Source of the DNA: Planctomycetes bacterium UBA1662
GTDB taxonomy: Bacteria; Planctomycetota; UBA8108
DNA: 64,000 nucleotides
Assembly (NCBI GenBank): GCA_002320775.1
Contig: DCKY01000187.1
Span: forward strand, 15,777 to 79,776
Direction of reading: 5' to 3'
Position 1 is the stretch's first letter, and each line of letters begins with the position of its first letter. A program made the position numbers and the translations under genes. Shown piece by piece: positions 34,860 to 44,296 of this stretch. The notes under the pieces were generated by a model, which saw nothing but the letters and a program-made list of their open reading frames with translations, did not search any database and was not told the origin of the DNA.

Positions 34860-35687
34860 TCAGTCTTCCCCCGGGTTCTGCCTGGGAAATAGGGTGCGGA
34901 GCTCTTCCTCACCGGGCTGGCTGCCGAATTCGGAGAGCTCAAAGGCTTCGGCGAAGGTGACCTCCGCTCCGTGCGCGCTTCCATAGGTCTCGATCAGCCG
35001 CTGGCGGCAGGATTCGGCCGGTCGCTCGAGGAACTCACTCCAGGTGTTCTGCAGCCATAGAAGACGCTCATCGGCCCTGGTGGGGACGTTGTCTGTTCCA
35101 GGCCTCATATTGTAGGCAAGCCATTCGTAGAATTGAGATTCGTGACAGTCGAGCGCGCGCCATTTACGTTTGGCTACCGAGTCAATATCTACTGTCACGT
35201 CAGCGCGGAAGGGCGCGGGCCGGGTAAATTCATCGAAGAGGTAGGCGATCACCGGGTTGCTTTCAAGATGGGGAACCTCGGGGCAGACGAGGGGAACGGT
35301 TACCATATACGCGGCATCCTGCACCAGGGTTGAGGTGTAGCGGTGGTCTGGGTGGTAGTCGTTTGGCCTGTGGGTGAGGATCAGGTCGGGGGCGAACTTC
35401 CGCACCCTGCGGATGAGGTCCAGGCGGTTCTCTAGGCTCGGAACCAGGCAGCCGTCATCATGATCCAGGATTTCGTAGCTCACCTTGAGCACGTCCGCCG
35501 CTCGCTCGGCCTCTTCGCGTCGGCGCTTCTCAAGCTTGTCCGGAGGCTCCCGGTGGTGTCCGGCGTTGCCATTGGTCATTGAGATGAAGGAGACCTGGTC
35601 ACCGCGGTCGCTCCAGAGCGCTGCGCAGCCTCCGGCATAGATGTCGCAATCATCCGGGTGGGCGCCGATAACGAGGATCTTTTTCAT
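34860..35687 (-). CDS. PIG-L/LmbE-family deacetylase
   Basis: The 275-residue zinc-dependent deacetylase has the N-terminal motif VIGAHPDDCDIYAGG with the metal ligands His-x-Asp-Asp. The partner motif HRPNDYHPDHRYTS is near residue 110. The family removes acetyl groups from N-acetylglucosamine-type substrates, such as GlcNAc-inositol, or bacillithiol and mycothiol precursors. The substrate here is not known. It converges with the large regulator gene, 11 bases apart, and is divergent from the unknown gene at 35724. Confidence 0.9.
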   Translation of the reverse strand: MKKILVIGAHPDDCDIYAGGCAALWSDRGDQVSFISMTNGNAGHHREPPDKLEKRRREEAERAADVLKVSYEILDHDDGCLVPSLENRLDLIRRVRKFAPDLILTHRPNDYHPDHRYTSTLVQDAAYMVTVPLVCPEVPHLESNPVIAYLFDEFTRPAPFRADVTVDIDSVAKRKWRALDCHESQFYEWLAYNMRPGTDNVPTRADERLLWLQNTWSEFLERPAESCRQRLIETYGSAHGAEVTFAEAFELSEFGSQPGEEELRTLFPRQNPGED

Positions 35688-35723
35688 GATGGTCTGGATG
35701 CCGTGGTAAAAGCCTTTAAGAAT

Positions 35724-36476
35724 ATGACAGCCATGATACCAGTAGACCGGTTTGAGCCGGCACCCCTTTACCAGCCGAGCGTCTATCCCGGATTGAGCCC
35801 GGCGGAATCATTTCTCCACCTTGGTGACACGATCGAGCTCCTGGGGAAAGACCTGGACCCTGGCGGGCTGGAGCAGGAGCTCTCCGCGCGCGGGCACAGG
35901 GCGCTTGGCGAGCGCCAGGCGGTTCTCTGCAGCGGCTCGAACGCATGCCCGGCCCAGGTCCGGGCGAAGCTGGCCGATCTCCCCGGGGATCTGTGTGTCC
36001 CCTTTCTCCTTGTCGAGCTGGAAGGGGCGGCGCCTGTTTTCGCGGCCCACGCCTCGAGCTACGGTGTCATCCCGGCAACGCTCGATGATGTGGGGGTTTC
36101 ATCCCGCTGCCATCTCGCCTATTTCACCGAGCCGCAGCTCACCCGGGTGAATGCCAGCGAGGGAGGACGGTACGAGCTCTGCCGCATCGAGGGCCTTCGG
36201 CTTGGCTGGAACGGTCTCGAGCTTGAAGGCTCGCCCCTGGCGTATCTTGCGAAGAGCGGGGTGCTCTGTCTAGATGGAGCGCCCGCTCAGCTCGCGCATT
36301 ACGACCAGCGGTCCCTGCTGGAGAGCCTGTTCAAGGAGCTTGGGTCCGACAGCCCCGTGGGCGAGCTGGAGGATTTTTTCTCTTCTCCTGGAGGGCTCTA
36401 CAAGAACCTGGGGGACGAGATCCTCCGGGCGGGTCTCTGGCGTCCGCATCGGCTGGTCCAGACCCCCAGCCGCTGA
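35724..36476 (+). CDS. Conserved hypothetical protein
   Basis: The protein of about 250 residues is soluble. A conserved core starts with AVLCSGSNACPAQVRAKL, followed by VPFLLVELEGAAPVFAAHAS, SYGVIPATLDDVG and LAYFTEPQLTRVNASEGG. The pattern of a GSN(A/S)-type turn and an internal barrel-like fold recalls gamma-glutamylcyclotransferase-like proteins, but the link is weak. The frame is open upstream to 35658 and overlaps the PIG-L gene start; ATG 35724 or 35733 is a more natural beginning. It is convergent with the EboE gene, ending 10 bases from it. The function is unknown. Confidence 0.65.
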   Translation: MTAMIPVDRFEPAPLYQPSVYPGLSPAESFLHLGDTIELLGKDLDPGGLEQELSARGHRALGERQAVLCSGSNACPAQVRAKLADLPGDLCVPFLLVELEGAAPVFAAHASSYGVIPATLDDVGVSSRCHLAYFTEPQLTRVNASEGGRYELCRIEGLRLGWNGLELEGSPLAYLAKSGVLCLDGAPAQLAHYDQRSLLESLFKELGSDSPVGELEDFFSSPGGLYKNLGDEILRAGLWRPHRLVQTPSR

Positions 36477-36486
36477 CAGGAAAAGC

Positions 36487-37716
36487 TCAGCTGGCTCCCA
36501 GCTTCTCAAGACAGCCCAGCAGCCAGCGGTATTCCCGCGAGATGCCGTTGATCAGCTTTTCTCTTCGCTTTTTCCCGCCGGCGAGAATGGGCCAGGTGTA
36601 GGTTTCGAAGACGAGATGGGAGCAGGTGCGTTTTTTGATCACCTCCCGCAGTGCCAGCTCGGTATCATCGCGGGTCGTGTACAGGCGCCGGTACCGTTTG
36701 AGATAGAGCGGTACGTGGAAATGGGAGCGCAGCTCGGCAACGTCAGGGTGTGTTCCCCTGATGAGCCGCCTCGGCAACTGGCCGAGATCGGTGCCTCTCC
36801 ACATGGCCTGCCCGGATTTGTCGGCGCCGCAGAACTGGTGGAAGTATTTTGGTTCGTCCATTCCCCGGAGGTCCTTGAAGGCTTCCGGTGAGCGGTAGGG
36901 GTTTTTGAGAGCGACCGCGTTGGTTACGTGGACCTTGCCAAGCTCAAGGCCCGCCTTCTGCAACTGGCGGAGGTTCGAGACCTGGTCTTCGAATAGAACC
37001 GAGAGATGGCAGGTGTCGATATTGACGGTAAAGACTCTCCTGAGATCGGCCTCGATTCGGCTCTTCTTTCCTCTCTTCTTCCAGCGCCGCAGAGCGAGCG
37101 GGCAGAGGTATTCTTCGAAGAAGGAGATGACATCTGCGGCCGTTTCGAACGTTGTCTCCGGCTCCGGCTCAACGGCCAGCACCATGGACCTGCCGGTCGC
37201 AGCTTCGATATCGAGGAAGGCCTCCAGGGTGCTGAGGTAGTTGGCGGCAAGCTTTCTGAAGACGGCCGGTGTGTGGCCGTGCCCCCGGAAACATCCCCCG
37301 AGAGTGCTGATCGACACCTTGATTCCCTTCGGAGCGATCTCGTCAACGATGCGGCCGATCTTCGATGTCCAGCTGGCCCGCTGCGGGCTTCCCCAGGATG
37401 GCTGGTAGACGGTCTCCTTGACTCTTCGCGCATGAAAATCGCTGAGGGGATAGGCGTTTACCGAGAAGAGAACAAGGCCGGATTCCTCCAGGTAATCTCG
37501 AAATTCCAGCCGCGCCTTCCGGCTCGCGAGATCCTTTGCCGAACCGATTCCCAACCGCAGCTCAAGGCCGCAGGGTTCGGATCCGAAGACGCGCTTGCGA
37601 ATTGGGATGGTGTATTCTTCCAGAGAGCGGTAGACCGCCTTCATGTCTTCGCCCGGATGGACATTTGTGCTGTAGCCGAGCTGGAGCGGGAGTTTTTTCT
37701 TACGGGTATTGGTCAT
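36487..37716 (-). CDS. eboE: EboE-type TIM-barrel protein (metabolite traffic / ebo family)
   Basis: The 409-residue protein resembles EboE, a xylose-isomerase-like TIM-barrel protein of the ebo (EDB) cluster linked to trafficking of scytonemin and other precursors to the periplasm. Diagnostic features are LGYSTNVHPGEDMKAVYRSL at the N-terminus, a GLELRLGIGSAKDL segment, FSVNAYPLSDFHARRVKETV, SISTLGGCFRGHG, and VNIDTCHLSVLFED. Metal-binding His, Glu and Asp residues expected of the fold are present (AVEPEPET, NIDTCH). The remaining ebo genes (eboA-D, F) are not adjacent, so this is an orphan copy. Catalytic activity has not been shown for the family to my knowledge. Confidence 0.78.
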   Translation of the reverse strand: MTNTRKKKLPLQLGYSTNVHPGEDMKAVYRSLEEYTIPIRKRVFGSEPCGLELRLGIGSAKDLASRKARLEFRDYLEESGLVLFSVNAYPLSDFHARRVKETVYQPSWGSPQRASWTSKIGRIVDEIAPKGIKVSISTLGGCFRGHGHTPAVFRKLAANYLSTLEAFLDIEAATGRSMVLAVEPEPETTFETAADVISFFEEYLCPLALRRWKKRGKKSRIEADLRRVFTVNIDTCHLSVLFEDQVSNLRQLQKAGLELGKVHVTNAVALKNPYRSPEAFKDLRGMDEPKYFHQFCGADKSGQAMWRGTDLGQLPRRLIRGTHPDVAELRSHFHVPLYLKRYRRLYTTRDDTELALREVIKKRTCSHLVFETYTWPILAGGKKRREKLINGISREYRWLLGCLEKLGAS

Positions 37717-37996
37717 GGTGTGAGGAGAAGCATCCGGCTTCTCGTCCTATCGGTCATCGCATCATAATTTGCGGGTTCCCTGATTTTACCTAGAAGCGAT
37801 TCTGGCGCAAGCGGGGCGCTTTATTTCCTGCCGGGGCTTTTCGAATAGTTTCTGGAAACCGGCCGTCAAACAAGAAGTCGCCTATCCAGCGGTTTTCGGG
37901 GGATAGAAGGGATTGCGAATATTCTCCAATTACTCAATCAGATGCCGGATTGGGTCGATAATGTGAGAGTGAGCCATATTTTCCGGAGCAGCTCGT

Positions 37997-39022
37997 ATGA
38001 AGACGGTCCTTGTTACTGGAGGGGCAGGTTTTATCGGTAGTAATCTGGTTCGGCTGATCCTCGCTGAGGAGCCGGACACCAGGGTGCTTACCTACGACCT
38101 CCTTACCTACGCGGGAAACCTCGATAATCTCAGGAATTGTCTCGAGGATCCACGGCATGATTTTGTCCGGGGAGATATCTGTGACCGCGAAGCCGTCACG
38201 GCGGTGCTTGGCTCGGGCAACATCTCCGAGATCATCCATCTCGCCGCCGAGAGTCACGTTGACCGTTCGATTCTCGGTCCGCGGGGTTTCGCCGAGACGA
38301 ATGTTCTCGGCACGGTAGTTCTTCTTGAGGCCGCGCGCGAGGCGGGCGTCGAGCGATTTGTCCAGGTCTCTACCGACGAGGTCTACGGGTCACTGGACTC
38401 CGATGGAAGCTTCAGCGAGGAGAGCCCCCTTGTTCCCAGCTCACCCTATAGCGCCTCGAAGGCCGCCGCGGATCATTTCGTCGAGGCCTTCGGCCGCACC
38501 TTCGGAATGGAAGTTCTCATCACCCGGTGTTCGAACAACTACGGTCCCTGCCAGTTTCCGGAGAAGCTCATTCCTCTGATGATCCGTAACGCCATGAATG
38601 ATAAGCCCCTGCCGGTTTACGGAGATGGTCTCCAGGTTCGTGACTGGATTCATGTGAGTGATCATTCAAGCGCTCTTCTTGCTGTGCTGAGGGGCGGCCG
38701 GCCGGGTGAGGTCTATAATATAGGCGGCGGCAATGAGAGGACGAATCTCGAAGTGGTCCGTTCGGTGCTCCGGCTGCTCGGTAAGCCGGAGAGCCTCATC
38801 AGCCATATTGATGATCGGCCGGGTCATGACCGGCGCTATGCGATGAATTCCTCAAAGATCCAGGCCGAGCTCGGCTGGCAGGCCGGGGTGAAGTTTGAGC
38901 AGGGCCTTGAAGACACGATTCAATGGTATATGGACAACGCAGGATGGCTTGATTCGGTTGCCACCGGCGAATACAGGGATTTTTACTCGGCCTGGTATTC
39001 AGGCGGCAGGACGGCAGGATAA
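37997..39022 (+). CDS. rfbB: dTDP-glucose 4,6-dehydratase
   Basis: The 341-residue short-chain dehydrogenase/reductase has the NAD-binding GGAGFIGSNLVR at the N-terminus. DLLTYAGNLDNL, AAESHVDRSI, the conserved QVSTDEVYGSL and the catalytic YSASKAAADH follow. RCSNNYGPCQFPEKLIPLMI is also typical. It converts dTDP-D-glucose to the 4-keto-6-deoxy sugar used for rhamnose and other deoxy sugars of surface polysaccharide. GGAG sits nine bases before the ATG. The other dTDP-rhamnose genes are not in this window. An ABC exporter gene follows 76 bases downstream on the same strand. Confidence 0.95.
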   Translation: MKTVLVTGGAGFIGSNLVRLILAEEPDTRVLTYDLLTYAGNLDNLRNCLEDPRHDFVRGDICDREAVTAVLGSGNISEIIHLAAESHVDRSILGPRGFAETNVLGTVVLLEAAREAGVERFVQVSTDEVYGSLDSDGSFSEESPLVPSSPYSASKAAADHFVEAFGRTFGMEVLITRCSNNYGPCQFPEKLIPLMIRNAMNDKPLPVYGDGLQVRDWIHVSDHSSALLAVLRGGRPGEVYNIGGGNERTNLEVVRSVLRLLGKPESLISHIDDRPGHDRRYAMNSSKIQAELGWQAGVKFEQGLEDTIQWYMDNAGWLDSVATGEYRDFYSAWYSGGRTAG

Positions 39023-39098
39023 GACGGTGAGGGGCTTTTATTTGCCTCTTCTATAAGGAATTAGGGCCATTGCAGCTTCCTGTTACAATCAGGTACCG

Positions 39099-41084
39099 AT
39101 GAAGAAAAGATCACTTCTTTCCAGATTCTTCCGGCGTGAGAGGCAGATACCTTTTTCCATCAAGAGCGTTCTGTCTTTCTACCTGAGCCTGATGGGCCGC
39201 TATTGGTATCTGCTGGCCTTCATGTCGATATTTACCCTGTTCTACAGCGCGATCACGGCGCTGCGGCTGGGTTTCATCTCGATCGTGGTGGATGGTCTGC
39301 CGACGGTGGAGGATGGAAGCAAGGGACAATTCGCCAAGTATCTCATCATGCTGTGGGATTGGGGCCTGCCGCAGGTGGAACGAACAGACGATAACCTGCT
39401 GGTTTTTCTCGGCGCGATGATCTGTTCAATAGGTCTCTGCGCGGCGGCTTTTTATTATCTCAAGGAGATGATTGCCCAGCGGATGGTCGTTCATATGCTT
39501 GTCGATACCCGCAAGGCGCTCTTTCGGCACCTGGCCGGCCAGTCAGTTTCGTTCTTTCACAACAGGCGCTCCGGAGATCTGCTGTCGCGTGTGACCAACG
39601 ATGTCTCGATTGTTCAGCAATCTCTACTGGGAATCTTTACGGCCATGCTCCAGCAGCCCTTCCTGGTGGTGTCCTATATGGCGACAGCCTACCTTGCCAA
39701 CAGTCTGCTCTTCTGGTGCACGATCCCGGCATATTTCTTTATCATCTATCCCGTCATGAGGGCGAGCCGCAAGGTTCTGCGTCACAGCCGCAAGAGGCAG
39801 AAGAAGCTTGGCCTGATCACAGATGCTCTTCAGCAGCTCTTCGGCGGCATCAGGATCGTCAAGGCCTTCGGCATGGAGGAGCGTGAGCTGGCTGAATTTG
39901 GAGAGAAGAATCGTGAGTTCAAGAGCTCGTTCCTCAAGAGCAAGAAGGCCCGGGTGGTTGGACGCACGGTGCAGGAGCTGCTTTTCAACCTCGCGCTTGC
40001 CGGGCTGCTGATTGGAGGGAGCTTCCTCATCACCAGCGGGACCCTCACGATCGGAGATTTCTGCGGATTCTGCATGGCTCTCATCATGCTTTTCCAGCCG
40101 GTTAAGAAGATGTCCCAGTCCTGGAACGCCGTTACCGAGGCCCGCCCCGGGGTCGAGCGCGTCCTCGAGGTCCTTAACGAGACGCCTGAGATTCGAGATG
40201 TGAGTGACGCGGTCGCTTTTCCGGAGCGCTTTGAAAAGATCAACTTCTCCGGCGTTGGTTTTACCTACCGCTCGGCCTCCGCGGAACCGGAATCCGCGGG
40301 CCACCTCTCGGCCGCGCTCAAGGACATCGACCTCGAGGTCACGGAGGGGGAGGTCGTCGCCCTCGTTGGCCCAAGCGGCAGCGGCAAGACGACCTTTGTC
40401 GATCTCGTCGCCCGCTTTTACGATCCGACCGAGGGCGGGATCATCGTCGATGAGGTCGACATTCGCAACTTCCAGCATGCGTCCTACCTTGAGAATATCG
40501 CCATCGTTTCCCAGGAGCCGTTCCTCTTCAATACTTCCATCATGGAGAACATCCGCTACGGCCGTGATTCGGCTACCGACGGGGAGGTGATGCAGGCGGC
40601 GAAGGTGGCGAACGCGCACGAGTTCATCATGCTGCAGGAGGATGGTTACGAGACCGAGATCGGCGATCGCGGAATGAAGCTTTCAGGAGGTCAGCGCCAG
40701 CGCCTCACGATTGCCCGGGCTATGTTGAAGGACGCGCCGATACTCATTCTCGATGAGGCGACCTCGGCTCTCGACAGCGAGTCGGAGAAGGAGGTGCAGG
40801 CGGGCATCAACAACCTCATGCAGCGCCGGACCACCTTCGTTATCGCTCACCGTCTCTCGACGGTCACGGGTGCTGACAAGATTGTTGTCCTGGACAATGG
40901 CCGCATCATGGAAACGGGCTCCCATGAGGAATTGCTCAAGCGCGAAGGCAGGTATCATCGCCTCTATACATCGCAGAATCCGAATTACGCGCTCGACAGG
41001 CAGTCGCCGATCGCCGCCGGCAAGGAGTCTTCCTCGGCCGCGGCGGCAACCGCAGCCGAGCGAGAGGAAGAGACTCGGCCCTGA
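39099..41084 (+). CDS. MsbA-like ABC exporter (membrane and ATPase domains fused)
   Basis: The 661-residue half-transporter has an N-terminal membrane domain of about 330 residues with six predicted helices. The intracellular SVSFFHNRRSGDLLSRVTND is characteristic of type IV exporters. The C-terminal ATPase contains Walker A VGPSGSGKTTFVDLV, the ABC signature LSGGQRQRLTIARAML, Walker B PILILDEATSALDSES and the H-loop VIAHRLSTV. This is the MsbA/lipid-flippase or multidrug group and probably works as a homodimer. The neighbouring dTDP-glucose dehydratase hints at export of a surface glycolipid, but the substrate is not determined. The last 30 residues are a low-complexity tail. Confidence 0.93.
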   Translation: MKKRSLLSRFFRRERQIPFSIKSVLSFYLSLMGRYWYLLAFMSIFTLFYSAITALRLGFISIVVDGLPTVEDGSKGQFAKYLIMLWDWGLPQVERTDDNLLVFLGAMICSIGLCAAAFYYLKEMIAQRMVVHMLVDTRKALFRHLAGQSVSFFHNRRSGDLLSRVTNDVSIVQQSLLGIFTAMLQQPFLVVSYMATAYLANSLLFWCTIPAYFFIIYPVMRASRKVLRHSRKRQKKLGLITDALQQLFGGIRIVKAFGMEERELAEFGEKNREFKSSFLKSKKARVVGRTVQELLFNLALAGLLIGGSFLITSGTLTIGDFCGFCMALIMLFQPVKKMSQSWNAVTEARPGVERVLEVLNETPEIRDVSDAVAFPERFEKINFSGVGFTYRSASAEPESAGHLSAALKDIDLEVTEGEVVALVGPSGSGKTTFVDLVARFYDPTEGGIIVDEVDIRNFQHASYLENIAIVSQEPFLFNTSIMENIRYGRDSATDGEVMQAAKVANAHEFIMLQEDGYETEIGDRGMKLSGGQRQRLTIARAMLKDAPILILDEATSALDSESEKEVQAGINNLMQRRTTFVIAHRLSTVTGADKIVVLDNGRIMETGSHEELLKREGRYHRLYTSQNPNYALDRQSPIAAGKESSSAAAATAAEREEETRP

Positions 41085-41099
41085 GACCCGGGTCTTTTT
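41084..41099 (+). terminator. Possible weak terminator after the ABC exporter gene
   Basis: AGAC-CCGG-GTCT is a short palindromic stem followed by four to five T residues, in the 15-base space between two convergent genes. The stem has only 4 bp, so strength is doubtful. Confidence 0.3.
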
Positions 41100-42416
41100 C
41101 TAAAGGTTGCCCAGGATGTCTTCCATCTCATCGAAGACCCGGTGGATTTCCTCATCGGTGATGATGTAGGGCGGCAGGAAATAGAGGACGTTACCCAGCG
41201 GTCTGAGGAGAATGTCCCTCTTGAGGAACTCGGTGGCGAGTCTCGGCCCGATGGAGTCAAGGTAGCCGCCGCCTCCAGCGTTCTCCGGTTCTACATCGAG
41301 GGCGGCAAGAGTGCCGATGCAGCGCGTATTGCTGACAGGGGGGAGGCCTTCAAGCTTCCGCAGCCGCTGGCTGAATAGCTCCTCGATCTCGGCGATCCGC
41401 GGGAGGATTTTCTCTTCTTCGAAGATGTCGAGGTTCTCCAGGGCGATGGCGCAGGCCAGCGCGTTGGCCGTATAGGAGTGACCGTGAAAGAAGGTCTTGC
41501 CCCTGTCCTCGCTGAGGAACGAATCGTAGATCTCGTCGGTCGAGAGCGTAGCGGCCAGCGGCATGTAGCCGGCGGTGAGCGCCTTTGAGAGGCAGATGAT
41601 GTCGGGGACGATCGGTCCGTGTTCGCAGGCGAAGAGAGGCCCGGTACGGCCGAAGCCGGTGAAGACCTCGTCGGCAATCAGGAGTGTCCCGTGACGATCG
41701 CAGAGCTCCCGAATCTCGACCAGGCTGGCCGAAGGCCACACGATCATTCCCCCAGCCCCCTGCAGTTTCGGTTCGATGATGACGGCCGCGACCTTATCTC
41801 CTTCGCGCTGGAGTATCTCCTCGAGGCTTCCATCTCCGTCAGCCTCGAGGCTGGCGGCGGGGGAGGTATCGCGGGAGTCCTTTCGGACGCAGTTGAAGCG
41901 ACGTGTCGGGAAGAAGAAGGGTGAGAAGTTGGTGTGGAATACCGGGGAGCCTCCAATCGCCATGGTTCCGAAGGTGTCGCCATGGTAGGAGTTGGTCATC
42001 GAGACGAAGAGGGTCCGGTCTTCCTGCCCCTGGTTTCTCCAGTATTGGGCGGCCATTTTCAGGGCGACCTCGACGGCGGTCGAGCCATCGTCGGAATAGA
42101 AGCAGTGGTCGAGCCCGCCGGGGGTGATGGCCGCGAGCCTGGCGGCCAGCTCCGCCGCTCCCGGATGGGTCGCCCCGGCGAAGATGACCTGCTGGAGCTT
42201 TTCCGCCTGGCGGGCCAGGGCCCGGTTGAGCCGCGGGTTGGAGTGTCCGAGCGAGTTTACCCACCAGGAGGAGATTCCATCGAGGATCCGTTTCCCCTCG
42301 GAGGTGTGGAGATAGACACCCTCAGCACGCTCGATTCCAAGCGGCGGCGGGGCGGTGAGCATCTGGGTATAGGGATGCCAGGCGTGAGCCCGGTCGGCTT
42401 CTTTCCAATCTGTCAT
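41100..42416 (-). CDS. bioA: Adenosylmethionine-8-amino-7-oxononanoate aminotransferase
   Basis: The 438-residue class III PLP aminotransferase makes 7,8-diaminopelargonate in biotin synthesis, using S-adenosylmethionine as amino donor. Features seen are HPYTQMLTAPPPLGIERAEG at the N-terminus, ISSWWVNSLGH, YSDDGSTAVEVALKMA, ADEVFTGFGRTG, the PLP-lysine site LSKALTAGYMPLA, and FFHGHSYTANALACA. It is the last gene of the biotin operon, about 75 bases after bioD on the same strand. Confidence 0.96.
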   Translation of the reverse strand: MTDWKEADRAHAWHPYTQMLTAPPPLGIERAEGVYLHTSEGKRILDGISSWWVNSLGHSNPRLNRALARQAEKLQQVIFAGATHPGAAELAARLAAITPGGLDHCFYSDDGSTAVEVALKMAAQYWRNQGQEDRTLFVSMTNSYHGDTFGTMAIGGSPVFHTNFSPFFFPTRRFNCVRKDSRDTSPAASLEADGDGSLEEILQREGDKVAAVIIEPKLQGAGGMIVWPSASLVEIRELCDRHGTLLIADEVFTGFGRTGPLFACEHGPIVPDIICLSKALTAGYMPLAATLSTDEIYDSFLSEDRGKTFFHGHSYTANALACAIALENLDIFEEEKILPRIAEIEELFSQRLRKLEGLPPVSNTRCIGTLAALDVEPENAGGGGYLDSIGPRLATEFLKRDILLRPLGNVLYFLPPYIITDEEIHRVFDEMEDILGNL

Positions 42417-42491
42417 GGACCGGAGGATACCTGCACACGCCTGTTTTTTTCATCAAGATTTCGAGAAGAGACACCTCGAAGACGCACTTTC

Positions 42492-43160
42492 TCACGCCTC
42501 GAAGTAGCGTTTGAGCCGTCCCCGCGCATCAAATTTCCGGGCGGCCTTTTCGATCGAGGCTCGGCCGAGCCGAGGCAGCCACTCGAGCTCAGCGGTTACC
42601 TTGACGTCTCCATATTTCTCGATGGCGGCCTTGTTCTCCTTGTCCCTGGGACCGACCATGACGACCCCCGCGAGCTCCAGCTCCCGCTTGCGGAGCGCCT
42701 CAAGACTCAACAGGGTGTGGTTGATCGTTCCCAGCCCGCTTCTTGCAACCAGCAGGCAGGGCAGGCGCATGTCCTGGAGCAGGTGGGAGAGGAGGTAGCC
42801 CTGGTCCGTGATTGGCACGTGGAGGCCTCCGATACCCTCGACTACCAGGTTGCGGCGGGGATCATCGAGGGCATGCTGCACAAGCTTTCCAAGGACCAGC
42901 TCGGGGTCGATCGGCCTGGATGCCAGGCGCGCCGCGAGATGAGGTGAGACGGGAGGATCATAAAGGTAGGCCTCCTCGAGTACCTCGACCCGGTGCCCGA
43001 CCCATTTGCGGACGAGCCCGGTGTCGGTGTCGCCATCGGCGCCGGTGGCCAGGGGTTTCCAGTATGCCAACCTGCGGCGCCGGGCGTAGCGGGCCAGCAC
43101 AACAGCGCTGACAACCGTCTTCCCAACCTCGGTATCCGTCCCGACGACAACCAGGCTCAT
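42492..43160 (-). CDS. bioD: Dethiobiotin synthetase
   Basis: The 222-residue ATP-dependent ligase closes the ureido ring using CO2. The P-loop variant GTDTEVGKTVVS is at the N-terminus. YWKPLATGADGDTDTGLV follows, with conserved residues for diaminopelargonate binding. VEGIGGLHVPITDQG contains the second substrate-binding motif. Its ATG overlaps the bioF stop codon by ATGA, so translation is probably coupled. Confidence 0.95.
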   Translation of the reverse strand: MSLVVVGTDTEVGKTVVSAVVLARYARRRRLAYWKPLATGADGDTDTGLVRKWVGHRVEVLEEAYLYDPPVSPHLAARLASRPIDPELVLGKLVQHALDDPRRNLVVEGIGGLHVPITDQGYLLSHLLQDMRLPCLLVARSGLGTINHTLLSLEALRKRELELAGVVMVGPRDKENKAAIEKYGDVKVTAELEWLPRLGRASIEKAARKFDARGRLKRYFEA

Positions 43161-44296
43161 ATCGTCTCCTTCCAGGCGAGGAGCTCGAGCAGCGCCGAGG
43201 CCAGCCGGTCGATGTCGCCTTCGCTATGGTTCGCATGTACGGAAATCCTCAATCGTGAGCTTCCTGGCGCGACGGTCGGGGGGCGTACGGCGCGGACATC
43301 GAGTCCGGCCTGCTGGAGCCGGTCGGCGGCCTCCAGCGCATCCTCATTGCCGCCTACGAGCACCGGCACGATGGGGCCGCTGCTGCCTGAGCAGTCCAGC
43401 CCCCCGGCGGCGAGGGCATCCCGCAGTCTCCGGGCCAGCGAGTGAACCCGGGCACGGGGTTCAGGGTCGGCGCAGAGCTCGAGCCCCGCCGCCATCATTG
43501 CCAGCAGCAGGGGTGGTGTCGCGGTGGTGAAGATGAAAGGTCTTGAGCGGTTGACGAGCCACTTTACCAGGGTGTCTGAGCCGGCGACAAACGCGCCGAA
43601 GCCGCCGAGGGCCTTGCCGAAGGTCGAGACGATGGCGGTGCAGCGCCCCTCGATGCCGTATTCTTCCGCGAGCCCGGAGCCGCGTTTGGATCCGAAAAGG
43701 CCGGTGGCATGAGCGTCGTCGACCAGGAGCGAGGCGGAATATTCTTCGGCCAGGGCCGCGTAGCGCTCCAGGGGCGCGATATCTCCATCCATGCTGAAGT
43801 AGCTCTCGGTCACGATGAAAGTTCTGCCGCCAGGGTGTGGACGGGCTAATTCCTGCTCTATGTCGTCAATGTCCAGATGGGGAAAGATGTGTTTCCGGGC
43901 TCCGCTGAGGCGCAGGCCGTCGATGATGCTGGCGTGGTTGAGCTCATCGGAGAGGACCCTGTCCTGGGGGCCCAGCAGCGAGGTCAGCAGGCCAAGGTTG
44001 GCCTGGTAGCCGGTTGGAAAGATGAGGGCCGCCTCGGCGCCCTTGAACTCGGCTAGCTTTTTCTCGAGCTCGAGATGGGCAGGGTGAGTTCCGCGCAGCA
44101 GCCGTGAGGCAGGGGCGGACAGGTTGTCTTCATCCAGTCCCGCGCGGATTCTCTCCCTGAATCGTTCAGCGGTTGAGAATCCAAGGTAGTCATTCGAGGT
44201 GAAATCGATTCCTCCTCCGGGCTGGAGAGTTCTTTCCAGCCCCTCCGCTTCAATATTCTCCAGGGCGTCTTGAAGGGATTTTTCGAGGTCGCTCAT
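43157..44296 (-). CDS. bioF: 8-amino-7-oxononanoate synthase
   Basis: The 379-residue alpha-oxoamine synthase condenses pimeloyl-thioester with L-alanine. Features are [18 protein letters not shown], the glycine-rich [49 protein letters not shown], and the PLP-lysine motif [16 protein letters not shown]. It overlaps both bioB (upstream) and bioD (downstream) by four bases (ATGA), which is a tight operon signature. Confidence 0.95.
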   Translation of the reverse strand: MSDLEKSLQDALENIEAEGLERTLQPGGGIDFTSNDYLGFSTAERFRERIRAGLDEDNLSAPASRLLRGTHPAHLELEKKLAEFKGAEAALIFPTGYQANLGLLTSLLGPQDRVLSDELNHASIIDGLRLSGARKHIFPHLDIDDIEQELARPHPGGRTFIVTESYFSMDGDIAPLERYAALAEEYSASLLVDDAHATGLFGSKRGSGLAEEYGIEGRCTAIVSTFGKALGGFGAFVAGSDTLVKWLVNRSRPFIFTTATPPLLLAMMAAGLELCADPEPRARVHSLARRLRDALAAGGLDCSGSSGPIVPVLVGGNEDALEAADRLQQAGLDVRAVRPPTVAPGSSRLRISVHANHSEGDIDRLASALLELLAWKETI

